A stretch of 64,000 nt of DNA from contig NW_026262701.1 of assembly GCF_021869535.1 (NCBI RefSeq), positions 47,247,278 through 47,311,277 of the forward strand, in the 5' to 3' direction. Positions within the stretch are counted from its first letter, which is position 1, and every line of letters starts with the position of its first letter. The notes under the pieces are model-generated. The model saw only the letters and a program-made list of their open reading frames with translations. It made no database searches and had not been told where the DNA came from. Below are positions 15,045-30,000 of the stretch, piece by piece. Position numbers and translations under genes: made by a program. The stretch is from Mytilus californianus. Its lineage: Eukaryota; Mollusca; Bivalvia; Mytilida; Mytilidae.

Positions 15045-18000
15045 TCGAACAAAGAACCAACACTATAAATAAAACCAGCAACACTTTTATGCAAAAATGA
15101 CAGTGACAATAAAATTCCAATATTTACCTTGGAAATTTGTTTCTATTCCATGGTATACTGCTGGTGGAACTCTTGCTGGAGTTGGATTTGGTGAATTGTT
15201 CCCTGATGTTCCATTTTTAATTCCGCATACTCTCATCTGACAACATGTTGGGTCACGTGGATCGGATATCAGTGTACATTCAGAACCATGACTGAGTGGA
15301 TATTCGGGACAACTGCAATATAATGGTGAATACAAATGTTACTTTTGAAAAATGTATAAACTTTTGGTACCTAAAATCAACAGTAACTCCATTGATACTT
15401 TTACAAAAGTAATTCGAACCAAATATTTACCTACTGTGGGTAAATTCAAAAACATTTCACTGTGTTTTAAGGATTGCAAAAAATTCTACAAAATAGGTGT
15501 TGCAAAATTAGACTTGCATTTTAAATTTTGATAATATTATGTGTATCATCATTTTACTGAAATCACATTAATTAAACTCACATTTGTGTCAATGGTCCAA
15601 TAGTTGCGATAATTTATGAATTTACAGTACTTACATTTTTTGTAAAACGAAAATATCTAAAACTTGATCACTCTCTAATGCAGGAATCCAAATATGTCAG
15701 TATATACTCTGAATTTTGTATTTGAACAATTGCATTTATTCAAAATTTTCTTCAAAGAAAATAATAAAAATGCAAATTTTACAATATGTGTGAGTGGTAT
15801 ATATCAATACTGTAATTTGAAAAGTTTGGCTGAAATAAAATCTTTTATCTCATCCTGTCCTTTGATTATTGAATTTGGACAAATATTGCACCACAGAAGC
15901 CATGAAGTGGTAGAATCTACTTCTGAGTAAAATTCAGATGACTCTGACATTTGGGTCAAAGGATCTGAATCTATATGATGTCATTCAGCATGGTTGCCTC
16001 TTTCCATTTTGTTACAATAGAAAACTAGAGAATGGCATAAAAATTTGAAATCCTAATTAAATTTCACCTTATGAAGAACTAAATCCAATTACTTAAAAAT
16101 AAAACGATTGGTTTGGAAAAATCTAAATCGGCCAAGAAAAAATCAAATTCATCGTATAATTTGGGTGAACAGGAAGGAAACCTACCGACTTAGACATCTG
16201 TATATGCCTTTCTCAGCATCTTCACAGGTACATCTGTAACTACAACCATCATACCAAGTTTGTCCTTGTTGGTAATATTGCTCTTTGTATGTACACACAC
16301 CTATAAACACAAAAGAATTGTTTCGTTTACATTAAAGAACACACTCTCCACAGTTAGTCATATAATTATTGCTAGTTTGCTTCCAATTAGAGGTTTTATG
16401 ATCCTGACATATTTTTCTTTTTGCAACAGGTCAGATGAATTAGGATTTCTATAAAAGCTATTTAAAATATCAAAATTGCTTGAGAGTATTCCATTAAAAT
16501 TAAGGGGTAGGGAGGGGGTAAGAATGGAATTTTTATTTTTTGGACATGGGTTATTAAGACTGAATGCTCATTCAATGAATGCAAAATTACTCACTCACTA
16601 TGGATTCATGTATTTTCATGGATACCAATTTTCGTAGATTGAGGAAAAAATTGTACTTCGTTGAACATTTAAATTCCTGGTTCACATGCTCCCACGAAAT
16701 CCATGACAAGTGGTATCCCACGAGTATTAATGAACCTACAGGAGGTTGTTTGGGGCATTTATGAAGTCCCTTCCTACCATACCACATCCATTTAAAAAGA
16801 AGAGCTCTTATTAAATCACTTTAACTAACTAAGTAACTAAAATTATGTAGATATGACAAAAGTTTTACTGGAGGTTTTGATTACAGTAGACCAAGGCTTC
16901 CAAAACGGTCACATATTCCGGACATTTGTATAATGTCCGGTAAAAGTCCGGCTGGGCAAAGCATGAAACGGACATCTACTTTTTAGTTTTCAAGGCTTTC
17001 TTAAGAGACGGTCATTTTAACATAATTCGCAATCTTTATGACCCAACCTTTTGCCTTTAACAGCCACACATTTCCGGTCATAAAAGTGACATGATCATTA
17101 AGTACTATCAAAACAACCCCTACTTTAATACCTTCTCATTTTAATCAAGGCTAATTAGTTGTCGAACAGCTGAAATTTACCTGTTCAGGTGACAGGTAAA
17201 CTATTTTGAACCGGATATTGATCGGTCTATTCAAAGTTATTTTCTTACATTTCAGCGGTTTGCATCTAATTAATTTAGTCAAAAAGATTTAAATTATCAG
17301 AAATACGTTTACAAATATGATTTGATGAAAAAATTAAAAAGGTGAAAATGAAAAATCGTCATAACCACGTTGTTTGAACTAGTACATGTGTGCGCAGGTG
17401 TGAAATTTAATTATGCAGCCTAATTTCTTCAAAAAATGCTTAAATTTCATTGATACCTTTATCTCACGTTTATTTCGAATATTTTCTTGAAGAAATAACG
17501 TAGAAAGAGCTACTTACACTCATTCATGCTTTGCAAACGTACACGGAATTTAGGTATCCGTCTCTGGTCCATGTTTTATCATTGTCAAGATAACATCCGG
17601 TTTAAAAACGAAAGTAAAGTTTTTGACAACGTTATTTTGCCAAAATAAAGAGTCTAAGGCAGATATAAGTACGCTGATGTTGCACACTTCGAATGATGCA
17701 CTGCAAATTTACTAGTTTACGTCAGAACTTCAAATTTGAATCAAAGAAAGTTTAATATCGTTTTTTTTTAATGTCAATCATTGCCATTGGGATGTCCAAC
17801 TCGGCAACTGATTACCATAATTGCCTTCTTCTTCTTCTTCCATATACTGCCCACATTCAACATGATGAATATTTGTTTATTTAGTCTTAAGGGATTAAAA
17901 TCGGGATTAAAATCGGGATAATATATAAAATGTCCGGCTGGCTAAAAATAATTTTGGAAGCCCTGCAGTAGACATAAATTTTGACATGAATGTTACTGAA

Positions 18001-21000
18001 ATAAATTGGAGGAATAACAAGGAAATGCAGCAGATTCATTTATTTTCATGGGTTCAAATTTTTTGGTGATTGATGCAAAAATTGCATTTTCATGAATACT
18101 TGATTTCATGGCATAGGCAAGTTCTACAAAAAACCTGTTTTTTGTTGAATACTAAAATTTAAGGTTCACCAAAATTCATGAAAATTAGTTCCTAACAATT
18201 GATTGTATGTCGGTTTTAACCACTTTCAGCACTATTGGCTATTTTGTGGCAGTCATTTTTTATTGATGAGGAAGCTGGAGGGCCGTGAGAGAACCAACGA
18301 CCTTCAGTAGGAAAACTGAAAATTCTAGTCAATTGAGATTGGAGTCAAATGCAACTGTCATAAGCTAGGTTCGATCTCAAAACCTCAGTGTTGACAGGCT
18401 AGTATTACAGTAGATTAACTACTTAGACAACAATTACGAATAATGTATCCACAGTATAAGTAATGAAAGCACAATATATTAATACATATATTTCTCTAAT
18501 TCTTCATCAATTTATCCCTTTCTGCACCCATTGTATAAAAAAAATTTAATCAACATGTGGTTCGTTTGATCTCAGTTCTTCATTGGCTAAAATCCCATTA
18601 TGACGTAGAATTTTCTTGCTTTCCTCTGAATTTCCTATTGTGACGGCATGAAAAAAGGCGACCATCATTCAAAAAGAAGGAATAAGTTTGCCTGCATATT
18701 GTTTGAAAATCATTAGAGAAACAGATTCCACCACCAAATCTCGTGTAATACGATATTTATCCACTCTCGACAGTTAAATTTTAAATATTTAAAACGCTCG
18801 GCAAGCCTGGCGTTTTAAATTTGAAAATTTAACTGTCTCAACATGGATAAATATCGTATCACACTCGATGCAGTGGTAGAATCTATATATATGGTTCCAG
18901 CTAATGGTTTCAAATCCCTATTAAAATTATATTTACCAGTTCTTGCTGATGGTGTTGTTCTGACTCCTGTGAGTATTTCATATTTTGGAGGTACGTTACA
19001 TCGTGGAACTTTACAACATGGATTAGCCGAATCTTGAATTAGGAAACAACCTTGTGGTAGATTATTGTAGTGAACACACCTATAAAAGTGAATAATTCTA
19101 TTGTTATCATTTGTTTTTAGATAAATTCTATGAAACTTATTTCCTCAGTTTTACAGTACTATAACTTCATATGTACGTTATAATACAGACAGGTCCAAGA
19201 TTGATTAAAATAATATCTCGAAATCATAAATTGGGAAATAAAAGAAGAATGTGTCTGAGGACACAAATGCCCATGCTCAAGCTTCAAGCAAACGAAAATG
19301 GGACAGACGGAAAGACGGAAGGACGGAAAGACGGGTGGTCATGGGTAACACTAAATTCCCCTTCACCTACAGCTAGGGCATAAAAATAGACATTTATTCA
19401 TTAGTCTCCCAAGAAATTTGAATAGTATCCTGGTGTTGAGGACATTTTTAACATCTGTTTTTGGTCAATATAGAATCAGCAAATGAATAAAACAGTGCTC
19501 TTCGGAAATTTATTTCTGATTGGATCATTGTAAATAAAGACCTGATTCTCAAAATAATTAGTTATGCATTAATATCACAAATGATGTTTACCATTACATT
19601 AATTATTATGCAAGCTTTTTGTTCAAAATCATATTTTATGCAAAAAAAAAAAAAAAAAATCCTGTACCAAAACCCAATTATTTAATAATATATCTAGTAA
19701 AAAATCATACTGCAATTTATAGAAATATTTTCTGGTTTTTTTTATTTTGAATTGTTGGGATGCTTTTTCATTGATGTATACCCTATGTCTCCCTAGTTCA
19801 TACACATATTCATAAAGAAATAGTGTACCTACTTTTCTACACATGTGTAATGACCTGATTTTCCATCATCACATATACAGTTATACCGACATCCTACGTC
19901 CCATTTCTGTCCTACATTGTATCGTTTTCCTCCGTAGTCACAGTATCCTGTAATGTAATAAAATAATAGATGCATGTCTAAAATAAACTAGGAAAGTTTG
20001 TGATTTCAATAGCTTTCAGGGAAGCAAATTTTTGAGATGTTCTTATTAATGCAAAGACTGTGTGACCAGACAGGTGTTGCAAAAATAAACTCTATTTTAA
20101 ATTTTTTTTATAGCATTATATGCATACAGCATTTCCTGAGATCACAATAATTAAAATTGTATTTTTGTTGATTATATCCAACTATAATTTAATTTTGGTT
20201 GTAACACATCATCTGATTGGCTGAAAGTTTTTTGTCTATCAGCTCATGGACATAATTTTGTCATGTGACCGTGACATCATCAGCGTTTTTTCATGGATCA
20301 CACCTTGAAAATGGAATTTGGAATTAAATTATAAGGAATGACTGTAATATTTTTTCTGTCTATTCCAAATAACCTCAAAAATGTGGTGCACACTTTTAAA
20401 TTACCCACTATGCGGCTGATTCAGAGTGCACCACATTTTTTATGTTATTTGGAATAGACATACAAATTTTTACAGTCATTCCTTAAATCACAATAATAAA
20501 TGCATGTAAAAGTTCTGAATTGACAGTATATACTCTATCTTTGTGTAAAGATTAAAAGTGATTGGAAATCTTTTTATTATCTCATTTCAGTGCTTTTTTC
20601 TAATGTGTGTTATTCTTTTAAATTTGAATGTCATTCTGAGCACAACAAGGAAGTAATGACTTTGATCCAGAAATATCTTAAAATAAAGTTGGGCCAAAAA
20701 TATATGTACTTGTTTCTTGCCTCATATCACAATAAAAGGGATATATAGGATTTAGGTAGGTAAACAATCTGTCTCTAAACATTTATATAGACTTAATAGG
20801 GAGATGTTTTGGACTTTACCTGAGCTTTACTGAAATGTTTATAAAATGTGTTAAGGTAGGTACAAACATTTTTGGAATAGGTAGGGAGGCAGGAAACACA
20901 ACTATATTTTTTTTTACCTTATGAAAATACAATGCCAAAAACACTACTGTAAATTTAGAAATTAATGCATATAAAAATAAGAAGATGTGATATGATTGCA

Positions 21001-24000
21001 AATGAGACAACTCTCCACCAGGGACCAAATGACATAGAAGTTAACAACTATAAGTCACTGTATGGCCTTCAACAATGAGCAAAACCAATCCCGCTTAGTC
21101 AACTTGTAAATGGCCTCGAAATGACAAATGCAAAACAATTCAAAGAGAAAACTAATAGCCACGAGTCAGTTTCACAAAAAAACCTTACAACTAAGATTGA
21201 TCGTAAGTATACTGAATTGTTCATGACTTACGATCAATCTTAGTAGTAAGTTTTTTTTTGTGAAACCGACTCCCGATTTATGCACAAAACAATGAAAGAA
21301 AAACAAATATCATATACAGCAACAAACAACAACCACTGAATTACAGGCTACTGACTGGGGACAGGCACATACAGAATGAGGTGGGTGAAACATGTTTGCA
21401 GGCGCCCAAATGCCCAATGTATTTCTCATTAAGAATCCTTGACCTCTTGCAAATATGAGAAATCTAATTTATGCAATTGCAAATATTTTATGAAGGATAA
21501 TCACTACTGAAATTATGAAAGTAAGTTTTTATTATTGGGAAATTGATAGCATCGCATTTTTTGCATTTATAAAAACATAGCAGTACTGTCTAAAGTAAAG
21601 AGTTACACTGTATTTTTGGCCAAATTTTGTTTACTATACCAACCTCCAGCTGACATTTTTCCAGGGTCAACAGTGGGAGGTGCTGGTGTGTATGCTGTAT
21701 TAAACAAGGGGATTATTGTCCTTCCATAACCATTGTGTTCACTTGCTCCTGTCTGAGGAGAGACTATTGAGTTAGTGAGTGCAGACTGGCCAAATGCTGG
21801 AAGTGGTTGAGGTACTTTTCCCAAATTTGCATCAAAGGTGCATTTTGGAGCAGAACAGCAAGGGTCATTAGGGTCAGTACTCATGACACATGTTGGTGAC
21901 ATGTTATTATATTTTGGACATCTGAAAATATCATAAACTTTAATAGAAGTCAATTCAATAAAAGAAAAAAAATAAATATCACTAAGGCAATAGAATTTAC
22001 ATTGTATTAATATCAAATCTTTGATATTTGAAAAGTCTCTGTTAAATTGATCCACAACTTTTATAGACTAAAAACACTTAAGTATCAATTACTTCTAAAA
22101 TTACGTAATCTGATAAAAGAATATACAAAACTAAACAGACTTTAAGCCACTATCGATAAGATTGAACACATACCTTTTGTCTATAATTGTTTGACAGATA
22201 TTTAAAAAAGCCATCGGAAAATGATATCAATAGAATAAGTGTCACACAATAAGCCATTTCACCGACTTTGTTGGTAATATAATTTTCCCTACTCCAGAAA
22301 CAAGAATAATGTGCCCCCATTGGCTGGATATCTATTGCTTAGGATTTTGTAACTTAATTGTTTTTGTAAAAGCTTTTAAAAGTTTTATCCAGAAAGCATC
22401 AAATTCTTAAATAGTATATTATGAACAACAGAAACTTTTACAATCTTAAAAAAAAGAAGAAATGGTTAAAAGAATAATGAAAATTAATGTGCTAATCTGT
22501 AATCTAAAACTGAATTTTCACTATTTGTAAACAAAGTGTATGTAATAAAAGAAATAAATAATATACATTGTTATAGAATAAAACAAGAGATTTTTGTCAC
22601 TTGTTTTATTTCTATCTGTATCATACTTCATGTTCTACATGTAAAATATCTATAAAGTTCATATTCAACGAACCCTTACCTTGCTCTGCATGACATTTGA
22701 CCTTTAGTAGCGTCTACACAAACACAGTATTTGGAACATCCATCCATCCATGCCTGATTTTGTGAGTAAACTTGTCCATTATAAAGACATCCATCTGCAA
22801 GACATTTTTAGTGTTTAGAAAACCTGTTACGGTGGTATCTATCTACCTTAGCTTTAACACTATCCCTATGGTTCTTTTGTCTTATTCAACCTTCTCATTT
22901 ATAGACTACCTTGATAGCTTGCTGTTCTGTGTGAGCCAAGGCTCTGTGTTGAAGGCCGTACTTTAACCTATAATTGTTTACATTTTACACATTGTGACTT
23001 GGATGGATAGTTGTCTCATTGGCACTCATACCACATCTTCTTATTTATATTTGACATTATGACAGATTTTAAGGTAGGGTTTTTTTTGTTAATTCATATA
23101 AATTCTGTAGTTACATAATCAATAAGTGTGATTTTTAAATCAAAAGTTATCATCAGCTCAGTAGTCAGTACTTTGGTACTGACATGATTTATAACAAACC
23201 TTTCTAAAATTGTCCGTTTATAAATTTTGAAATTATAAAGAAGCCAAGGTTTCAACTCCCTCAGGCAAAGTTGACCTTAAATGGATTTGGCTTTTTTTTT
23301 TAGGTCTTTTTGGTTATATAGCTCTTCAAGTGTTTCTGATTTTAAACATCCTTGGCTTTCAAATATTCTGCTTTGAGCGTTCCTGATGAAGATAAATCCA
23401 GAAAAGCACTCGGACACATGAAATTTATAATGTGTTGTTTTCATTTTTTTTTAAAACTAAAACAATGGTATAACTCACAAAAGGACATAACCCCCTCCAA
23501 TACCATTAGCATATTGAAGTATAACAAGAATGTGTCCATAGTACACGGATGCCCCACTAGCACTATCATTTTTTATGTTCAGTGGACCGTGAAATTGGGG
23601 TAAAAACTCTAATTTGGCATTAAAGTTAGAAAGATCATATCATAGAGAACAAGTGTACTAAGTTTCAAATTGATTGGACTTCAACTTCATCAAAAACTAC
23701 CTTGACCAAAAACTTTAACCTGAAGCGGGACAGACGGACGGAGGAACGCACAGACCAGAAAACTTTATGCCCCTTCTACTATCGTAGGTGGGGCATAAAA
23801 AATTCAATTATCTTAATTAAAACATGTTGGAATGGGATTACATTCCTTTAAGGATTACCTAAGGTAGTGGTTTACAACTATGTCAAGTTTTATTAACGTC
23901 CATTAAGAAAGGGCTACACATACAAGGCACAGACGGATAGGGGGATCCCTATATACTCTCCAAAAACAAGTTTTGGGGTCTAGAGAACGAGGAAGGGCAG

Positions 24001-27000
24001 GGGGCATAGAAAAGTTGAAATCCGGAGTTCTAATGAAAAATATTATTTCATATGAAGCAATAGGTAAAATCTTGTAGAAAAATAAGAACACACAAACAAA
24101 CTTAACCCTGCTACAAATGTATGTGTCTGTCTCAAGTAAGAAACTTTGTTTTTCTATGTCATATCTTAAAATTTGGAGAAATTGTGGTGATGGCAGATCT
24201 CTGATTGTTTCTGTTTAATTGAATTGATTCAAAAAGCTTTTAAGCTTTTAAGAGCTTTTTAATGTATGACATATTGTATTATCACATGTCTCTTGTTTTG
24301 ATTGTTGAAGATTATGTTGATCTCTTGAGGATCTTTTGTTACCGCATTGGGTTGCTGCTCAGTGACATACACCCATGCCTCTCTTTGTTCATGTTAAAAT
24401 TAAAGCTGAAGCAGCATAAATTGTGAACAATTTCAAATGTGTTGAACATAACGGTATTCAGTTTTTTTAATAAGAAAACTGTTGTCATGTAAATTTTTCA
24501 ATACAATTCATATAATACACAATGTGTAAATTGATTCCTAATGACAATTCAGACTGTGTCACCAAATATTCTAATTCTAAATTTAAGAAATAAATACTCC
24601 AGTACCCTTTCTGATTACTTTAGAAAACTCTTCAAATATAAAAATCATCCAAACCTATTGTGGGTGGGAGCATCCCTGTTCCTGATCCGCCTCCTTGGAT
24701 ATAACCACCAGCCAGTGTGGGTATGGGGAAGACATTTCCATTCTGATTGACAATTTGAATTCCACCACCTCCACCCAGAGAATAGCTGCTGGTGGCAGAT
24801 TGCAAAAAGACTCCATTGGTACACTGTACTTTGAGACAACATTCACCATTTCTTCTGTTCAGGTTACATCCTGATGGCAAGTTAGTATAACTGGGACATC
24901 TGAAATAGACAATTTTACTTATTGAATCGCATTGTTGTTCAGACTTTTTTTTAAGGATATTGTAAAACCGGAAATTTTCTCGAGCAGTTTGATTTTGCTA
25001 ATTTCGCAATTAAAATGAAAATGTGAAGATACCCTTCTCCTTCACTTGATTTTAGAAAATCACAAACAATAAAAATATATCCTTGCAAACAGGTTTGGCC
25101 AATTAAATTGCAAAGCTTAAACTCCAAGAAAAAATAAACCACTTACAGGTATGAACAATACATTTCAAAAACCTGTTACCTTTTATAAATATGAACATTC
25201 TTATGAAAACTATCTAGATCATGATCATTTATATGTGATTTTAAATGATACATTTTGTTTGTAAATTTCCAGTTCATCAAATTCTGTAATTGTGATTAAG
25301 GTGGTACCCAACACCTTGACTAATATTAATTTGGCTCGTTTAATTTTCATAAAATTTTGACAAAATGTTTACTTTGACCCTTTGACAGAAATATAAAAAT
25401 TTCAAAAAATTTGAACCAACCACTTTATCAGAAAAATTTCACTGGTTATATAGCAGTTTGACAAACACTAATTTTGTACATTGAGAAGCTTAATATTTCC
25501 TTAACAATACAACGTAATTAAAACGTTTAGCTGATTTTTACAGAGTTATCTCCCTGTAGTGTTAGGTACCACCTTAAGCTAAGGTTGCAACTCATTAGGT
25601 AAAGTTCACATCCTTGTCCTGAAAACTTGTCTCTGACATTGGCAATCATATCGCATCTCCTCATTTTTATCCTGCACAGCAAATTCAACAACAATTTTAA
25701 AAGGGGACCTTGCAAATCAATTTGTTTTTGGTCAATTATCAATATAACTGTTTATTTCAACAGATTTTAACCTACACTGTTTATTAGAGAAAAAACCAAA
25801 GTATGATAACAATCAGGTAACGAATTTCCCTGAATTATGGGGTAGTGTAAGAGATGCCATCCAATCCCATAAATCAGTCAATGATATTGATATTACATTG
25901 TTCTTACGTATTGACACATCTATAATAACCATATTTAGCATTTTCACAGGAACATCTCTCATCACATTTTGGTGCCCAAACTTCTCCCTGTTTGTATGAC
26001 TTTCCATCATATACACAATGATCTATAACAACAAGTAAATACAAAATGAAGAACTTATGAAAACTGGGAATAAAAATTTGACTATAACATTGACATATAT
26101 ATTGCACTTGACTTCTCTGATTTAATTTGTAGTTATAACTGTCAGTTTTGTTTATTTCCTATAATGTTACTATGATTTCATAGATATTTCCCTCGTAAAA
26201 CTAAATTAAAGTCAACGATTGAATGTTTGGTTTATTGCTATATGTAGTACTGAATAAGCAAACTTTATGTTCTTACCATTTGGTCCTGAAGATTGTGAGC
26301 TTGGACCTAAAAATATGAAAACATAGACATTTTAGCAGAATCAATAATCATTTAATGTAAATCACTTTAGAGCTAAACAATCAACCATACTAGTGTAAAC
26401 CTACTATCTTGCAACTGGTGAATTCAACTTGAATCAAGATTTGTTTAAATCAAAGCATTGCCTAGTGTATGAATGTGTGTTAAACTCCCCTCCTGTTTAA
26501 AGTATTTGCACCTAAACAATGTCAAGCCCCATAACAAGGGTGTAAACTTTCCAAACTTCATATACTGTGAATTCATCACTATTTGTCGAATACCAATTTT
26601 CGTGGATCCACGGAAATAAAGGAATCCACAATATTACAAATTTAACGTTTTTAATCAATGTTCAATCTTTCTATTTGTGTTTTAATATAAAAATACGTAA
26701 ATCATTTTAAGTCCAAAAATTGAAAAATTATATGATAAAATGTAATCTTTATTCAATGTACCTACTTGCACAAGCTAAATAGGTAATCACAAAGAAAAAG
26801 CTGTATACACCTTTCATATTCTAATCAAAATTCATTTCAATAGTAGACTACATTTTACTTACAGAAGTTACAGGTGTTTCTGCAGTTTTTCTTGGCCCAG
26901 TCCTTGTATGTAGTACATACATCACTACCATAGTTAGAACAGGTTAACAAGTCAAGACAAGGTCCAGAAAATGGTGCCTGAAGGTCTAGGGAAAAGAGAA

Positions 27001-30000
27001 AAGGAAAAGATACTTATACATGTACAGATGAGCATGCTGTAAATTACTTTGAGAAACTTTAAAGCAATATTATTTTTTTTCTATTTTTACCATCAAAGGC
27101 CATAAAAGCATGTTTCATAATATACTTTGTTTTTGGAAAAGATAAAAAAAAAACTTGGAAACTTGGAATGGAATGAGGTTCTAGTATACCCGTGAGTCCT
27201 ACATCAATAGGAATTTACTTTTCATCTATCTATCATCAGATAAAATGAAAATGTTACAGCCTTTACTAAATTCTTATCAACATGATCAATTTTCTTTTCT
27301 TTCTGTCGTTCAAGGTCTTTAAAACTGTCATTTGGAGTCTAAGTACCTTATTGTATATTACAATTATGCTGGTTATTCAAAACTTAAACACTTTTTTTTT
27401 TAATGAAAACCTAGAGCTGTACTTTTTCTTAGAAAATCCTTTTTATATTCAACATGATTAAAAGATTACAGTTCTAGACTTACTGATTCCACTTCCACTG
27501 ATCATTCCGTTACCAGAGAAGGTACCAGCTTGCTGTGTAAACTCACATACTGGTTTCTTACAACATTGTCCTGGTGTCTGTTCTAAATGACAGATCTGGG
27601 GGAGAACAGAATAGGATGGACATCTGAAAATACATAGAATCTTTCACTAGATGTATAAATACATTAAGGATATTTGCTCCTCTGTTTCAAAATAACAAGC
27701 TTTATAAAAGACTGTTATAAATTGATTGTATATAAATAACGGAATTTAAAAAGAAGAAAAAAATTAAAGGTCCATGTCCTTGTTTTTGAGATTTAATCAA
27801 TTGAAAATTCAGGAAATGATTCTCTCTAGATTTTCATACATTTAACATTGGCACCTTTTTTCTTTCAAAAGCTATGATTTTATAAGGTTTTCAAAAATGG
27901 CTTTTTAAACTATATGTAATAAAATTAAGAAAGAAAAGTAGGGGTTGGCAGGCAAAAATTTTATAGGCACTACATGGATAAAACTAGAGGATTCTGAATA
28001 TTTGATTAAAAGTCAGAAACAAGAGTAGTGAACATCCTTAACATGTTAGTTCTGTTTAGATGGTTTAGTCATTTGCTTGCATGTTTATTTTCATTAAAAA
28101 AATGTCTCATCCAAAATACAAAAATGTACAAAAATGTATAAGAAACCATGTTGTTATGAGAATGTAACTGTTATGACAAATTTATATTAAAAACAAGCCT
28201 CATGTCTTGGTACAAGAATTCTACAATTTTGTAATCTTAAGACTTACAATTGTTCACACTGGTAGAGACCTGTTTTAGCAGCAGTACATGTGCACTGGAA
28301 GTCACATCCATCAGTCCAACTCTGGTCTTGGTAATACTGTTTTCCTTTATATACACAGACATCTGAAAAGTATCAATGAAATTAGTCTAAAAATAAAAGC
28401 TGTATACAGGTAGTTATATATTTACTTTAAAAAAAATGCTGATGGAAAATCACTTTTATTTTACTTTCATACATCAGACATTTGCTTAATCTAAAAGCTA
28501 TGCATACATGTAGGTGTACAAAGTAATTGCTTGTTTCTGTTTTCTATGTGCTTTTCAAAATACTATAAGTTTTAAAAGCCAAACTTGTGGCCAAAAATTT
28601 GGACAGTAAGGAGGGATACCTAGGCTGTCATGAAATAGAAGTTCCTTCATAATATAAGTTCCCAATGGAACTATTATTTCCAAGTTGGAAAAAAAATATA
28701 TCAGTATTTGTTCCTAATGGAATAAATGGTAAAGAATATTTGATCCAACAGGAACAGATGTTATGGCATTGTTTAAGACAAAGTTTCCAGGGGAACTTAT
28801 GTCAGGCGGAACAAACATATGTTCAACTTGACTAGATTAGCGTTAAAAATAACTAGTATGTTTTTGTCAAACACAATTATCAATATATTGTAAGCTTATA
28901 AGTAACACAGATTTATTTCATTCTGTTTTACATGAATGCTTTAAAATCATTGATGAAATTGCCCTTTACAAACACATTACTGATCTAAACTGTTATGATT
29001 ACCCAGAGCCCTAGAGGACTTATAAGGAATTAACATGTTAACCCTGCCACATTCTGTATGTGCCTGTCCCAAGTCAGGAACCTGTAATTCAGGGGTTGTC
29101 TTTTTTATTGTTGCATATTATATTTGTTTTTTGTTTATTGTTTTGTACATATTTGTTTTTTGTTTATTGTTTTGTACATAACTCAGCATGTTAGTTTTCT
29201 TGTTTGAATTGTTTTACGTTTGTCATTTGGGGGCCTTTAATAGCTTACTATGTGGTATGGGTTTTGTTCATTGTTTAAGGCTGTATGGTGACCTATTGTT
29301 GCTAACTTCCAAGTCATTTCGTCTCTGTTCGAGAGTTGTCTTATTGCCAATTATACTACATCTTCTTATTTTTTTTTATCAAGAATAACAATATTGAAGT
29401 CATTATCAGTCAGAGCTCTGACATAAACAAGTCAGAATAAAATGACTTCCATAGGTCAGATATAATTTGATGTAAGTGTTGTCTCCCTTCATGCACTCAA
29501 CAGAATATGACTTGTACAGGTCAGTTTATGTCAGACTTTAATTTATCATAAAATGACTTCCACAGGTCAGCTTTTGCACAAAATATTGTGACTTAATATC
29601 TTCATATTCTAATAAGATTTATGCCCCTTTTTAATGCATTTTGACTTCAAGAGGTCATTTTTGTTCTGCTTTGAAGCAGTCATTACTACCACTTTGTTAT
29701 CAATCTCCATAAAAATATGGTGATTACTAGTTTCGAATTAAAGAGTTTTAAAAAGTGGGGCTCATCTGACATCATACCTTCTCCTTTCCAGAATCTAAAC
29801 ATAATATATTTATCTCATCACTTTCAATTATTTCAAAATACAAAGAAAAACCAGGTGAGAAAAAATGGATCATACAATTTTCTGAATATCAAAAGATTTA
29901 CAAAATACAATATTGGATACATTTACCAGTACCATGACAATACTTTAAATCTTCCAAGGAAAAAACAAGACACTTATTCATGATAAGACTGTGTTAAAAA

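Noticed and set aside
18843..19037. 64-residue plus-strand frame
   Set aside because: It begins inside an inverted repeat and crosses the antisense of exon 20.
29717..29983. 88-residue frame as a transposase of the large TIR element
   Set aside because: It shows no DDE or other catalytic pattern and is too short; it is probably chance in AT-rich DNA.
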